Assembly: GCA_002102555.1 (NCBI GenBank)
Contig: MCFL01000004.1
Coordinates: 744,001-808,000 of the forward strand
From: Catenaria anguillulae PL171
Taxonomy: Eukaryota; Blastocladiomycota; Blastocladiomycetes; Blastocladiales; Catenariaceae
Direction: 5' to 3'
DNA: 64,000 nucleotides
Below are positions 12,629 through 25,478 of this stretch, piece after piece. The notes under the pieces are model-generated. The model made no database searches and was not told where the DNA came from. It saw only the letters and a list, made by a program, of their open reading frames with translations. The position numbers and the translations under genes are program-made. How positions within the stretch are numbered: the first letter of the stretch is position 1; each line of letters begins with the position of its first letter.

Positions 12629-13237
12629 TGGTCGCCCTCTTTTGCGGATACTTCTGCCGTCTCTCGTGCCCATCCTCCAATTTAGCTTCTTAGCAAGTAC
12701 TCTAGTCCAGATGCAATCATCCCTACCATACCTCTTTCCTGCGTTGGAACCAGCCTGGGACTTCTCACCAAGCACTTGGTGCTCTCGTCGCACCACAATG
12801 GGCGTCCAGCACTTTCCGCCACAGCCTGCTCGGTCTCTGGGCTCCCTGCGAGTCAATCTTTTTTGATTTTCATGCAGCTTCGAGGCCCGAACATGCTTTC
12901 TCGCCGCTTTTCGCCCAGGGGTGTTCATTCTTGACTCGCCCCACCATCCAAATCGGCAGACAATGAGCTCTGTCTGTCAGGGCAGCTCGAAGTCTGCATG
13001 GTGCAAGGGCACACTCGACCTTCAAACAGTTGAACTGAGCCAAGTCCAGCGGTCTTTGCCACACAAAGTACACACGCAGGTCGAGTGTAGTGTTTACAAA
13101 CCACCGCAAATTGCCGTACCTCAGACCACAACTAACGAATCCAAGGTAGGCACAGGACACGGCACAAAAACGACCAAGAATGCAAATAAAGACTCAATGA
13201 AAACACATCCAGCAATCCAACCTCACATGCAACTTAG
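12629..13237. other. Convergent intergenic region
   Basis: About 0.6 kb between the 3' ends of RPC11 (+) and the C2H2 gene (-). Probably two 3' UTRs; no gene seen. Confidence 0.5.
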
Positions 13238-13982
13238 CTACTCTTGATCCGGGAACAAACTCTGCCAATACGGTTCCCACTGCGTATCGTAACACCTAGG
13301 ATCCACACCGGGCGCCTGCCCATCCGATACGCGCCGCCGCTTACTTGCGGGCTCTTGCGTGCCCTCCTGTCGTTGCTGCTGCTGTTGCTGCGCCTGCATC
13401 TGCTGCTCGTGATGCTGCTGGGCAACCTGCAACTGCGACACGCCGCCCGGGGCGCCGGCGCCGGCGCCCGCCTGCGGGTCGTCCATCATGCCGAGTGCCG
13501 GACTCTCCGCAGGACTGGGTGCAAATCCACCATCGGGCGACATGAGCGCAGGCATGCCCGGGCCCGTGAGCGGCGACCCGGCAACCACGGGCGAGAACAT
13601 GGATTCGGGCGGGAGGTCGTGGTCGGGCAGTGCGGGCGAGATAAAGTGTGGTGCTGCGTAGCTATTCCACGCGGGCGTGCGCGCAGCGGGAAAAGCGTGT
13701 CGGTCGGGCATGGCGGGCGACCACGCAGATGGGTGAATACGGCGGATTGGGAGAGGCATGGGCATGGTTGCGGGAAGGAAGGTCACGGTGGGTGGGAGCA
13801 TGGGTTGGGGTTGCATGGCGATGGGTTGCTGCTGTTGCAAGGTTGATGCTGCAAATGCTTGGGCAGCGGAAAGAAGAGCAGAGGTGGATGTGGGCGAGGT
13901 GACAGCAAGTGGGGGTTCCATAGGTTCGGGCGGGGTCGATAGTGAGACAAGGCCGGCAAGGGCAAGAGCGTTCGGGTCGGGC

Positions 13983-14017
<35 letters not shown>

Positions 14018-16125
14018 TTGCTGCTGCTGCTCCTGCGGTTGCCCAAGATCCGACAAGGAAATCAAGGCTGATGGATCCGGGTTCGCACTGGCAGACGATG
14101 CAGCAGCGACCTGCAACTGTTGCTGTTGCTCAACGTGCTGCTGCAAACCACTTGCCACGGCCTCAACCGCCGCCGTATCAAACGAGTTTGCATCCGCCAT
14201 GGCCGGTGACGCAGCCGGTGAATTGGTCTTGGACGACGACATGTCCATGAGCACGCGGCCCGAGAGTTGACGTCCGCGACGCGGAAGCTTGGCAATTTCG
14301 GCCTCGGACGGAATGGGCGGAATACTGGGCAGGTTGGTGTGCTTGTACTGCCGGCGAGCACAAAAGTGCGTCCGGTAGTGTTGCCAACGGTTGTCGTTGC
14401 GAGTGAAGCGAGCGTCACAGCCTGGGAACGGGCACGAAAAGGGCTTTTCACGGCCGTGGATAGAACGTTCGTGGCGGTGAAGGTGGCCACTAATTGTTTG
14501 CGAGATAAACGGTGAGTGTAACAAATACCAAGGGAATAAAGATGTGTCGCGACGTACGATGAGGTAAACACTTTCCCACATCCCTCCACTTGGCACGGAA
14601 ACTGCCTCTTCTTTCCACCACTGCCTCCGCTACTACTTGCAGCCCGGGATCGCTTGCCACCAACCTTGGGAGTCGAAGATTTGCTTGCCGGCGACGCCGC
14701 GGCCGAATCCATGGCAGGCGACGGTACTGCTGCCTCGGACTGCGACTGCGACTGAGCCTGCAACTGTGATTGCGACTGCGATTGCGACCCACTGGTCATC
14801 GACGCGGCCGGATGATCCAAACCGACTTGGCGCTGCTGCGGCTGTGCCTGGGTTGCGGACGCGGACGCGGTCAACTCTTGCGGCGGAGGCGACGGGGCAC
14901 GCAATGCAAGCTTGAGCGGTGATGGCGACAAACCCGACTCGGCCGTCATGGACTTGCCGCGCTCGTCGGGCGTACTTGCACGCGCTTGTTCCGTTGTACT
15001 TGATGGAACGGCAGGCGGTTGAGGAAGCAGGAATGTGTCGGCCATGTTGCCCGATGCATCTTGAGACGCGTTGTTATTGTTGGTACTTGCAGGTGCATAA
15101 GCGGCCGAGGGCATCCATGCGGCAAACTCGGACGGACCAGCATCCATATCAGGCTCGTACGGCGACGGCATGATTGGTCCGACAGGTGGTGCCAGCTGTT
15201 GCTGCTGCACTTGCTGCCGATCTTGGCTTGCGTCGGCAACACCTGCTGACTGGGCTGCCGAGGATCCTTGCGGCGTGAAACCGTACTGAACCATGGCTTG
15301 CGCGTGCTGAAGCTGCTGTTGTGCGTACACAGGCCGAGGTCGTTGCATTTGCTGCGGCTGAGAGGCAATCGGGAATCCCGAAGCGTCGGTGAGTACGGGC
15401 GACGCCATTTCTTGCATGGGCGGCGTGTTGGGCGTCGGAAGCGTACGCGCGGCCGCCGCCGCGGCAGGATGAGCGAGAAAGTAGGCGGCTGTGGCGGCGG
15501 GCCCGCCGTTGCTTGTTGTGCGCATTGGCGCGTTGTACGGATAGTATGCTGCTGGTGTTGCTGTCGGATAGCCATTGGACGCTTGCTGCTGCATTGAGCT
15601 TGGGGCAGGAGCGGGAACAGTGTACATGCGATAGTGTGTTGCGCCTGCGGCTGGACGCATGGACCACGTGCGCTTTTGCGCTGGGTTGGGGACAGTCGTT
15701 GGACCCAAACTGGCTGTTGTCGAAACGGGTGGCCGGCCATATGCCTGATACCCTTGACCATTGGCATAGGTCGCGGCAATCGCGTACTGCTGCTGATGTT
15801 GCTGTTGTTGCTGATTGGGTACTGACTGGGCGTAGTAGGCAGCAGGAATGGGTTGAGACTGCGCGAGCTGCTGTTGCTGTTGCACTGCGGCTGCATAATA
15901 CGCGGCGGCGGCGGCGCTCGTGGTAGCTGGACCAGCATTCGGCAATGTTGCAGTTGGCAGGAATGGGCTGGACGCGCGGCTTCCACCACCACTGCCGGCT
16001 GCGGACGCGTTTGCATTAGCCTGAGCTTGTGCTTGCGCTTGCGCTTGGGCAGCAGCCGCGGCAGCCGCGGCGGCGGCTTCGTTGAGAAGATTGACTTGGG
16101 AGCCACCAGAATTGCGGGCCCACAT
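13238..16125 (-). CDS. C2H2 zinc-finger transcription factor with polyQ/polyA
   Basis: Likely nuclear DNA-binding regulator of 939 residues. Exons 16125-14558 and 14489-13238 with a 68 bp GT-AG intron that splits the first finger. After splicing there are two adjacent fingers: FPCQVEGCGKVFTSSGHLHR followed by HERSIH (C-x4-C-x12-H-x4-H), and FSCPFPGCDARFTRND ending HYRTH (C-x4-C-x12-H-x3-H). Tandem C-x4-C fingers of this kind occur in fungal stress and nutrient regulators (Msn2/Rsv types), but I cannot assign an orthologue. The rest is low complexity: a polyAla run and AQAQ repeats at the N terminus, Ser/Gln-rich middle, a Q-run coded by CTG/TTG repeats at about 13981-14032, and Pro-rich tail. 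The start at 16125 (MWARNSGG) is preferred; an in-frame upstream codon at 16242 is possible. Confidence 0.85.
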
Positions 16126-17820
16126 GGTAGACGGTTGACCAGAGAAATGAGATGGAATGGGTCGAGCGATGATGATGGATTTGGCCGTGCGGCGGTGACG
16201 AGACAATGGAGGGATATCGAAGCCTTTGACAGGAAGGGGCAAGGGCGTCTTAAGGGAAAGTGGGTAGCTTTGGTGGGGGCGCAGCTGCTACACATGACAA
16301 ACGTTACGCGAATCGCACACAGAATCGATCGCGGGTCAGTCAGCGCGAGACGCATTGTTTCTCGATAACAGGCAGTTGGATTGGAGCGGTCGTGGAGGCT
16401 GGCAAAAGCTCTGTAGGGGAATGAAGGACGCGGATCCTGCGCGCAAAGGGCAGGGGCAGAACGGACGGCAAGTGAAGCGAGGAGCTTGGGCCAGACTCGT
16501 CAATGACACCTTTTTCCTTGCTTGGATTCCATGCCTTGTACCACCAGTTCAGCGAGGCAACCCACGGCATGATGCACATGGTGGGATGGGCTGGCTCGCA
16601 GAGTGGTGAGAATGATCCCCGAGTCCAGCTCCCATCGCCCAGCAGAGGCATACGTCACGACTTGCGTGTGGGGAATGGACACTTGTTCCAGAAGGATTTG
16701 GTGGGGATGGCGGCAAAGAATTGCTGCGGCGGGCGTCATGGGAATAGGAAGGGATTGTGCGATTGAAGCAGCTGATCACGATAGATGCGGCGGAGACAGG
16801 AAGAACGGCGTGCAAGAGGCGAGACGAGGTAACGGACCTAAGGGGTCGACTCTTTTGTAATGCAAGAGGTGAGAGACAATCTGTGGGTACTGAATGGAAG
16901 GAACGGACGGTCAGCCAGTGAATTGGAAATGTAGAGAGGGCGAGTGCAACACTTTGGTCAAGACTGTTGAGTAAGGGGTAGGGGGATAGGTGGACTGGGA
17001 CTGTACTGACGTTGATTGTGGAAGGGAGCAGGGAAACAGAGCCAGCAATCGGAGGGAAGGGGACAGGTACTCTCGACATATAAATGCCCATGTTCCTGCG
17101 TCCGCGCAGGAGGTGGTACCGCAAAAGTGCAAAGGCTATCCAAAATACACGCACAAGTTAATGATAATGAATCTGGCGCGGGTCAATGTTCAATGCAGTA
17201 TTGACCTCGTGCTGGCAGGGTCATACCCTGATATTTATTATTTTGAGAGTAGGTATTTACTGTGCCACAAGAATGGTGCGAGAACTCTGATTTCAGTTGG
17301 TTGGCGGGTGTGGTGGTTGGTCAGGGATTAAAGTTTTGACAGGGCATGACACGGCGTGAGTCACGTTGAACCCTGCGATCGGCCTTCTAGAATGAGTGCC
17401 CTCGATTGGGTTCGTTCTGAACAACGCGCCATCGTTTGTGTGCAGACTCTGGACTCAGATCGAGCCACAAATGGTGGAAGGATGTTGAAAAAACCTCCAG
17501 GCGAGGCTGCTCCGTGGTATGTATTTGTATTTACCACGAACCATGGTCATCTTGAGGTCTGCGAGCCTGGACCCCAACAGTCAAACTGGCATCGAAAAGC
17601 ACAATCGGACTTGGCCAGTGCAAACGGTGCGAACAAGGAGGTGCAAACATTTTAGTACCTAGTACTCGTCGTGCGCGTCTTGATTCCGTGGAAACATGAT
17701 GATGTCTATGCGCCAGAGAAAAGAAATGGCCAAATGCCATAGGTAGATGACACGATTTGCATCGTGCAATCAGCTCGGACCAATGAACCTGTAAACTCCT
17801 GTCGCTTTCGACTTCCCATC
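16126..17820. other. Divergent intergenic region between C2H2 factor and ThrE-family gene
   Basis: About 1.7 kb of shared upstream sequence, with a TGAGTCA bZIP-type site near 17356. Whether that site works is unknown. No gene or repeat recognised. Confidence 0.45.
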
Positions 17821-20800
17821 ATGACGTTCCTCAAGCTCCATCTCAGCCACAATGCGGCCAATACCAAGGTCAGCCCATCGCCTGCACCGTCGAATCCTCA
17901 CTCAAATGTACCGCCGCCCTCACCTTTGATGACGGCCGCCCCACCAACCTCACCGGTTGCCGATGCCAATGGGAAATCCCATATCGAGCTGCAAGGGGAA
18001 ACAGGTTGGAAGAAATCTGTCAGTGTTCCTTCCAAGCTATTCACAAGCGCATTCGCAGCCTCAAACCGGCAACACGCGAAAGACGATGATGATACCCCAA
18101 TACCCAGTAATTTTGATCGCGAAGGTCATGCTGGAAGCGTTCCCACATCACCAAACACTCACAGACACCATCCATACAATCACTATCGGAGCCCGGCCAT
18201 GCTCTCGTCGCCTTTATCAAGAGACATGCTTGGTCGTCGGTCCGTTTCACCTGTCCGCCGCCATTCAACAACAAATTACGCCGAATCCTCGACAGCATCC
18301 CATTCGAGCCACACATCGCCAGATCGCCGGTCAGAATCGCAACACCATGGTGTGCGAGAACATTTCGTTGGTGATGAAATACTGCTCCAAGCGCCAGTAC
18401 CTGTGTATGCAGCCCCGCAATCACCTGGGTCGTCATCGCCTCCACGAGCAGGACATCATTCTCGGAACACATCGACTGACATCAGGAATCGGTCCGTTTT
18501 AAAGCTACCAACGAGTCCTCCTCCACCACCTCCCCTGCCACCATTGTTGCCATCGGTCGCTAAGGCCGCTGGCTCCCGCGCTCAGACGCCTCACTCGCCA
18601 CATCCCCTGTCCCGCTCACCCGTTCTGGGCCCAGAGTCTCCAGCCTCTTTTCGGCGCAAGAGCGAGATTGCCTTGCGAAAGATCAGTGAGATGACCTCTG
18701 TACACGGCAGCACTCGCAGCTTGAACAGCGATATGACGCAGCATCACCACCGTCATCATCATCACCACCAGCATCACCATTTTCGCAACGAGTTTGGCAC
18801 ACCACCGCCGCCAGCGCCATTTTCTCCCTCGAGTCCACATTCCCATCCGAATTATCCGATACCTTCGCACTCCCCTCATCATTCTGTAAATGTTCCTGCC
18901 CCGCCCTCCACGATTGAATGGACTGCATCACTGGCACCTTACGCATCAACATTGCCACCGCCGCCTCCAACACCAAGTGTTCCTCCGCAAGGCTCACCCA
19001 CCCCTCCATTGGACGAGGTGGTGGTCGGCAATAACGGAAAAAGAAAGGACATTGACGCGAAAATATCTCGTGGGTCAGAATCTGGGTCCTTCTATTCGAC
19101 ATCGACCAAGACTCGGGTGGAAACAGCGACCGACTTGTTTTTGATCAAGCGCTACTTTGTTGTACGCTTGGCTGAGGCCCTTTCCGTGTTTGGTGCACCC
19201 GCCTACAGGATAGAGTACAGTTATCCATCCGTTTTCAAGGCTCATTGCTCGGAACTGTTCTTGTCTCACACGCACGTCCATGTGGCGTACTACTGCAGAC
19301 ACGTCCTGTTGACCGTCGCTGAAGCCATCAATATGAATGCGACCTTTGCGACACTTCCTAACATGATTCTCCTCACCATCGAAGCCCCGCCGCCTCCACC
19401 GTGTCCAGCCTGCACCTCTCACGGCTATCACGTTGCAGGCCCAACTTCCGAAACGCTCACACTGCCAACGCGTCAAGGTTACGACATGGGACGTCTCTAT
19501 GTCACAATTCAGCTCACTTTGCTTCTTGCAGCCCGCCAAGTATCGCTCGAGGAGGCTATTGACCGGCTAGACGAGCTTATTGCTGAGCCCATTGCGACTG
19601 CACCCGACTACGAGCATGGGCGGCACAAGTGGTGGTGGTGCCGCGACTACCCACAATCGCTCCTGACCATCACTTCCTGCGCAGCTATTGCCCCGCTGGC
19701 ATTTTCGGGATCGTGGACAGACATGCTTTGCGCATTCATTCTCGCTACACTCGTTCAACTTGTATGCCGCATTGGGCGATACGTCAAAGCCGTCGGCTTG
19801 ATATCCGACCCACTCGCTGCGGTTGTTTGTGGCTTTTTCGGATCAGGTATGGTGGTTTGGGTCCCACGAATAGGTCAAGCGCTCAATATTCCAGGGGGCT
19901 GGCCGTATGCTATCGAACCATTACTCTCTCTGGCGTATTGGACCAATTGCCCGGGCTCATTCTGTGCTTGTCTATGGTCGACATGGGCTCGGGGCATCTC
20001 ATTTCAGGCACCACGCGGCTCATGCATGGAATACTGAAAGCCTTGGTCCTTGCCCTTGGGCTCATCATCGGGACCAATGCCTACCTTGCGGTGTTTGCCA
20101 ACACTCCTTACGCCACCGAGTTTACCACTTCGTGTGCGTCTGTACTGCCTGTCAGTAAGCGCGACCATTGGATTCTCGTCGCCAACGGACTTTTATTTCT
20201 CATGGTGGCGGCCAACTCGGCCAGTATGCGCGCCGCACCCCGGCAGTTCCCCATCATGATGTTGACGGGTGCCATGGCGTTTTGGATTGGAGATGCATTT
20301 GATTCCATGGGAATGGGTTACGATGCATCGAGTTTGCTCACGGCGTTTGTGATTGGGATCGTGAGCAATGGATACAGTCGGTTGACGGGATGCCCAGCAA
20401 TTGCTCCGCTCCTCTCTGGAGGTACGGTCAAAACTCATTGTCTCATCCACACGTTTGCTTTCCAAATCTCACGGGCACATCTGTGAATCTTTCAACCTCT
20501 CAGTCTTGCTCCTCGTTCCTGGGTCCATTGGAGTCCGACGCACCATGGCCGCTCTCGATCCAACCAACTTTGGTGCCGGCTCGGGTTTTGCCATTGACTT
20601 TATTGTGATTGCGGCATGGCTCAGCATTGGCATTCTCGGGTCGCGCGTGCTACCGCCCATCGAAAACCATCTCAAGCCCAAAGTCGTCAAAATGCTCTGG
20701 GACATCAAGCGCTCCAACGGAATCGACAGTCGAAGCGTGTACGCGTCCACCATCGGGTCGCAAAAAAGCGAGACAGGAGCACGCCGCCGTCGGCCGTCCA

Positions 20801-21492
20801 ACTCGTCGTCGTCCGTGTACTCGTCCACGTCGTCATTGGGCCCACAAACCGACCGAGCAGACGCCAATGCGACGCCCGTGCCGCTCATTGTGCACATTCC
20901 GCCGACACGGCCACAAACTTCGTATGCCCAAACGTCCCGACCGCCGTCGTCAACGCTCAACACACCCAAACGGCCGCCAACACGAGCAACCAGCGGTACA
21001 AAGACCCACCACTTCGACCCTGTCCCCACAGACACCTCCCACTCGCCGCCTCCACGACCTACGTCCTCATCTGACGCGACCCCACGTGCATCAAGATTCT
21101 CGACCGGTGTCAGACGCGCAGACACGCAAAAGACAGTGGCAACCAGAGTCGTCGGTTCCCGTACCCACGAGTCAGAACAGCCGATGTATGCAAGCAACCC
21201 GTCGTGCTCTGGCTCTTCGGAACCGTTGCACACGACGACGAGCGAGCACCACGACGAGAAGGAGGCGCGGCCAAGCCGAGGCAGGCTCGGGACCATCATG
21301 AGCATTGACCACGCGTTCCGGTCCATGTTTGCGCGTGGTGGGCGAGGGTCGAGGGCAACGACAAACGAGTCGCGGGTGGATGCACATCAGGAAGTAGCGG
21401 ACGAGAGGCATGACATGGAGCCACAGGTCACGATAGAAATGTCGGTTCCGATGACCTTGAATGAGACAGTGCGGGACGGCCCGCATCTTTGA
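17821..21492 (+). CDS. ThrE/PRM10-family membrane transporter with long disordered N terminus
   Basis: Polytopic membrane protein of the bacterial threonine/serine exporter family, which in fungi includes Prm10; the fungal substrate is unknown. Exons 17821-20421 and 20504-21492 (82 bp GT-AG intron). Residues 1-420 are Pro/Ser-rich with a histidine cluster (HHHRHHHHHQHHH, near 18741-18779). The ThrE_N domain follows: ETATDLFLIKRYFVVRLAEA and FGAPAYRIE. Multiple hydrophobic helices come next, then the second ThrE domain (LPGLILCLSMVDMGSGHLI, MHGILKALVLALG) and LVPGSIGVR after the intron. The C-terminal tail is cytoplasmic-looking and Ser/Pro-rich. At about 19915 the frame must shift by one missing base (AACC where AAACC is expected) to keep the domain intact; probably a sequence error. 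Confidence 0.85.
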
Positions 21493-21821
21493 GATGTTGG
21501 CGTTCTTTGGATTCCTTTGGAGTGTTTTAATCGTGCATGACGCCGACCATTTCGCACATAGGATAGGAATACATGTGGGATAAAGACTGTACATTGAAAG
21601 AAATGAACGCAAAAACGGTGCACAAGATACAAACGTGCCATGCATGGGATCAGAAAAAAAAAACAGTGGTGGGGGGTGTCATGAACAAGGAAAAAGAGGA
21701 TGTGGATCGTTGGGAGACACACACGGTACAAAACACATGAAGGAAAAAAAAAAAAAAAAAAGAAATCAGTAAGGGCACAATCAAAAAAGATGTCGACATC
21801 GGCTTGGAGTTATGAACTGAA
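21493..21821. other. Convergent 3' intergenic region
   Basis: Short A-rich stretch with two poly-A tracts (about 21655-21664 and 21746-21762) between convergent genes. No gene. Confidence 0.5.
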
Positions 21822-24062
21822 TCACCAACGTTGCTGGCCTTGGCCCTGCTGCTGGCCATAGTACTGTTGATGTGGCTGCTGAGCGTACTGCTGCTGTTGC
21901 TGGGACGGTTGCTGTTGCTGGGACGGTTGCTGTTGCTGGGACGGTTGCTGCTGATGGTACGCTTGCTGCGGCATGGGCGGCTGCTGGTGGCCACGGTAAT
22001 CGGCCACATCGTCGTCCGACATGTCACTAGCCACCGTGTACTGGGTGAACCGGTATGCCTGTGGGTTGACCATGGTCTCGCGCACGCCGCCTTCTTGCAT
22101 GTCCCGCAGCGGCTCGCCGCCGGGGCTTTGCTGCATCTGCGGCGCTCCTTGCTGTTGCATGTGCTGCGGCGGTGGGGGTGGCGGCAACTGCTGCTCAAGC
22201 GGCACATTGGGATCCGCCAAGCACATGATCGGGAACACGCCCTGCCTGCCGTCCATTGTTTCGCCCCACGCGTATCCGTCAGCGTAGTCCTCCCACACGG
22301 CCACTTGATCGCCAACGTGCACCTCGAGCTCGTCCTCGAGCCGGGGCATGTACGACAAGATGGCTGGGCGCGGGTACACGGGGTCGCGCGGCATCATGGA
22401 CGGCGGGCGGGTCGAGTCGCGTTGAGCAATCTTTGTCCATGTTTCGGGACGGCCCGCACTTGGCTCCTTTGCGGGCGGCGGGGGCGGCGGCGCCATGGAT
22501 CCGTACGCATCCTGGTGGGGTCCTTGCCAGCCACCTTGAGCGTGCGCGGCATGCGGTGGCGGAGGAGACGGCGAGCGTGGGTGGCGGAAATGGTCCTGGG
22601 TCGGCGATGGCGGGAAAAAGTCCTTGCGGTCATTTGAGTAGTGCTGCTGCTGAGGGTGAAGCGACTGGCCATTGTTGTTATACGCGCCGTACTCGTTGGT
22701 CGGCGACATGGGTCCTTGCTGCGGAACGCGCGACGACGTGAGCGTGCCGAGGGCAAGTGCCGGAGGCTTTTCGCCAAATCCGTCACGGGGTGTGCTGCCA
22801 GACTCTTCGAAACGCATGTTGCGCGACTTTGCAGCCATGCTGGCGGCCGTGCGGCGGCGGATCATGACGACGCCAACGAGAATCACTGCGATACCAATAA
22901 TGCCGACGCCGCCAATAACCCAAAACTTGCCTGCGATACCAGCGATGGGGCGGTCCATGAAACCGAGGGTGGTTGAGTCGGTTGCTGCGGGCGGGAAGGC
23001 GCCATCGGTCGTCGTTGGTGAGCCAGAAGCGGTACCTTCCGATCCGGTGCCTGTTGGGGACGTCGCCATACCAGAAGGCGCTTCAAAGCTAGCTTCGGTG
23101 AGGAACGGAACGGGATCAAAGTTGAGCGGTGGGATATTCCTGTCTTGACGAGACATGAGGAGTTTACAAGCTTGTTCAATGGGCACATTGCCGAGACTCG
23201 CAGTCTTGAGTGCTTCCGCGACGAAAGCAGGTGTGCGGCAGGAGTTCGCACACGCTTGGGACAAAGTTGGAAATCCGCAGAGAGCCTCGCCTTCGACTTT
23301 GGAACCAGGGAAACAAGAAGATTCCTTGGAATCGCGCAAAAGCCTCGATTTGGAAACAATGTCGTTGAACTGCTTGGCCCAATCGGGCGGGCATGCGTTG
23401 GATGGGTGGCCAAATGCTTGCTTCCAGGTGGCAAATGCTTCCTTGAGCTCCTTAGGACACAAAAGCGGACGAGGGGGTCCCGATTGGCAGTACGTGTTGC
23501 TCATTTGAACGAGTGTACTGCACGTCAATGCGCGGTACCAGCGGCCGTGCAGGGCTTTTGGCGCGCACTTGGCAAAAGTGATGCCCCATCCTTGAATGCC
23601 TTCAACGGTGAACATGAACTCTCGCAGCAGCCGAGAGTAGCGCTCTAGCGACGGGTTGTTAAGCAGGTTGCGAGCGGTCGTGCTGCTGCTGGACTGGTTC
23701 AGCGAAGGTGAGTTCAAGAACGGGTTGACGACAGCTACTGCTGCTTGAGGAGGGGTATTGGGCAAACTAAGTTTACCAATGCCTACAAAAATGAATGGAA
23801 TACTTGTTATGTCGGGGTGAGGGAGGCCAACCGCTGGACGGCAACACGGACCTTGACACAGATTTGCTGAAGAATCGAAGTCAATCTCCACACATTGCTG
23901 GGCCTGGGTTTGGGACACGACCAAAGCAGGTTGAACCAAGAGCACCAAGAGAATGGCAAGGACTGCGCGGTGGAAGGCCAACCGAGGGCTTGTTGCGGTC
24001 ATCGGTGAGGAGGCAGTCGGCCGGATTGATTTAGATGTAGAAGTGGGGGTTGTTGGAGACAT
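21822..24062 (-). CDS. Type I membrane protein with Cys-rich ectodomain and cytoplasmic SH3 domain
   Basis: Single exon, 746 residues, not a family I can name. It starts with a signal peptide (hydrophobic core LAILLVLLVQPALVV, residues about 34-48). The ectodomain of about 320 residues has many cysteines, among them LCQGPCCRP, a CAPKALHGRWYRALTC segment and CANSC. A transmembrane helix (FWVIGGVGIIGIAVILVGVV, about 378-398) is followed by the stop-transfer RRR. The cytoplasmic tail carries Pro-rich stretches and an SH3 domain at about 564-615 (ILSYMPRLEDELEVHVGDQV, WGETMDGRQGVFP). The C terminus is a QQQQPS repeat. The layout suggests a surface sensor or adhesion protein signalling through SH3 partners. 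It is divergent from the uL1 gene. Confidence 0.8.
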   Translation of the reverse strand: MSPTTPTSTSKSIRPTASSPMTATSPRLAFHRAVLAILLVLLVQPALVVSQTQAQQCVEIDFDSSANLCQGPCCRPAVGLPHPDITSIPFIFVGIGKLSLPNTPPQAAVAVVNPFLNSPSLNQSSSSTTARNLLNNPSLERYSRLLREFMFTVEGIQGWGITFAKCAPKALHGRWYRALTCSTLVQMSNTYCQSGPPRPLLCPKELKEAFATWKQAFGHPSNACPPDWAKQFNDIVSKSRLLRDSKESSCFPGSKVEGEALCGFPTLSQACANSCRTPAFVAEALKTASLGNVPIEQACKLLMSRQDRNIPPLNFDPVPFLTEASFEAPSGMATSPTGTGSEGTASGSPTTTDGAFPPAATDSTTLGFMDRPIAGIAGKFWVIGGVGIIGIAVILVGVVMIRRRTAASMAAKSRNMRFEESGSTPRDGFGEKPPALALGTLTSSRVPQQGPMSPTNEYGAYNNNGQSLHPQQQHYSNDRKDFFPPSPTQDHFRHPRSPSPPPPHAAHAQGGWQGPHQDAYGSMAPPPPPPAKEPSAGRPETWTKIAQRDSTRPPSMMPRDPVYPRPAILSYMPRLEDELEVHVGDQVAVWEDYADGYAWGETMDGRQGVFPIMCLADPNVPLEQQLPPPPPPQHMQQQGAPQMQQSPGGEPLRDMQEGGVRETMVNPQAYRFTQYTVASDMSDDDVADYRGHQQPPMPQQAYHQQQPSQQQQPSQQQQPSQQQQQYAQQPHQQYYGQQQGQGQQRW

Positions 24063-25478
24063 GGATGGTCGGTCTATGAGCGACGGTGCGTCTATAGTGT
24101 ATGGAAAATGGAAAATGGTGTGTATCCCCTCGGCAGGCCGTCGGAGAGAGGAATGGAGGCAGGGGCGCTTCGAGACAAACTCGGCCTAAATGACCACAGG
24201 CAAGGATGATGAAGGTAAGCAGAGGTGGCAAGAAGGTGCTTACCGTCGGTCGATTATGGGTGCGGGCGTACAAAGGGTCAACGGCGACCGAGACGGATGT
24301 CAGTTGAGGGACGTCGTGAGAGTGGGAGAGCGACGGGTTGTCGAATGCGGGAACGATGACGAGGCCGGGCAGGAGGAGGCGGTGGCAGGATGGCGAGAAA
24401 TGAAGCCAGTGGGGCCAGGCAAGTGCTTGTGCGGACGGAGTGGGCTTGTGGGCTGGGTTCGAAATGTCCGCTCTTCATGAAGCCTCGTTATTGAGAGGCT
24501 CGTTCAGTAATTCAGTGCATCCAGAAGGCGGTGGCCGGGCTGGACCTCGGCACCAGCACTGCGGACAAGCCACGCGCCACCCATTCAGGTCGATGGCACC
24601 GTTAGATCGGCGGCCAGAGCCGCGATCGGAGCGTCGATCGTCGTCCACATATCGTCCGCGTGGATGGCCCGTACATAAACCATCGTGGGCAGCCCTGGGC
24701 TTCACCTTGGCTCATCTTGCCCCCGCCCTTAATGCTCTTGAACCCCGATGCCGCAAGTTAATGTGCTACAGCTTGCCCTGTGAACTCGGCGGAAGGAAGG
24801 CTCCCCAGCGCCAAATCTTTCAGAATGACCTCGCCGATTCGTTGTCACAGACTTGTCCTTGGGTCTGTTCCACCACGCCCAGCCAGTGCGAGTTCAAGCA
24901 CCGCGATACGACGACGGCGGAATCACGCATCATGAGCATGTAATATAATGCGCGCTATACAGCATCCTGCACCAATCATTGACATGTGCAAGAATTTCGA
25001 CTCCATTGACCTTCTTCGTTTCATGTTCGTCAGCGGCTGATGATATCAAACAATTTGTGGAGGACGATTAGGATTTAAGGGATTGCACTACCATCAAGCA
25101 GGCAACTTGGAGTGGAGAGAGCAAACAAATGTTCGCGGACTGACATGGCATCTGAATTCACATTATCGAGTCCTGTTTTGTGGCTGAGGCCATTTATGTG
25201 TGAATAATTCACCGTTTTTTTCATTTTATCAGGGTTGCGACCAGCCCAGCTTGATATGTATATAGCCGCCGCACCGAAGACAACAAGGTCGAGTTGCTCG
25301 AGCAGCAAAGTGACCGTGCAAAACGTGAACGTCAAGAAGAAGATCGCCAATCGGGTCACCGATCCAACTGTGTCGATGTGCAGATCCTTTCATCCATTGC
25401 ATCCACCTCTACCGAAACAGATGGTTCCTTCTCCCCAAGTCCAAGTCGACTTTGCTACGTATCTCCACGTCAACCAAC
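24063..25478. other. Divergent intergenic region between SH3 protein and uL1
   Basis: About 1.4 kb. The part next to uL1 (25250-25478) may hold a 5' UTR, possibly with an intron, but I could not place splice sites. Nothing else recognised. Confidence 0.4.

Noticed and set aside
13980-14035. CTG/TTG repeat considered as an independent repeat locus
   Set aside because: It codes a polyglutamine run within the C2H2 factor and is explained by that gene.
23780-23810. Possible 21 bp intron (GTATTC...TTGTAG) in the SH3 membrane protein gene
   Set aside because: Far shorter than the 60-100 bp introns seen elsewhere, and the frame is open through it.
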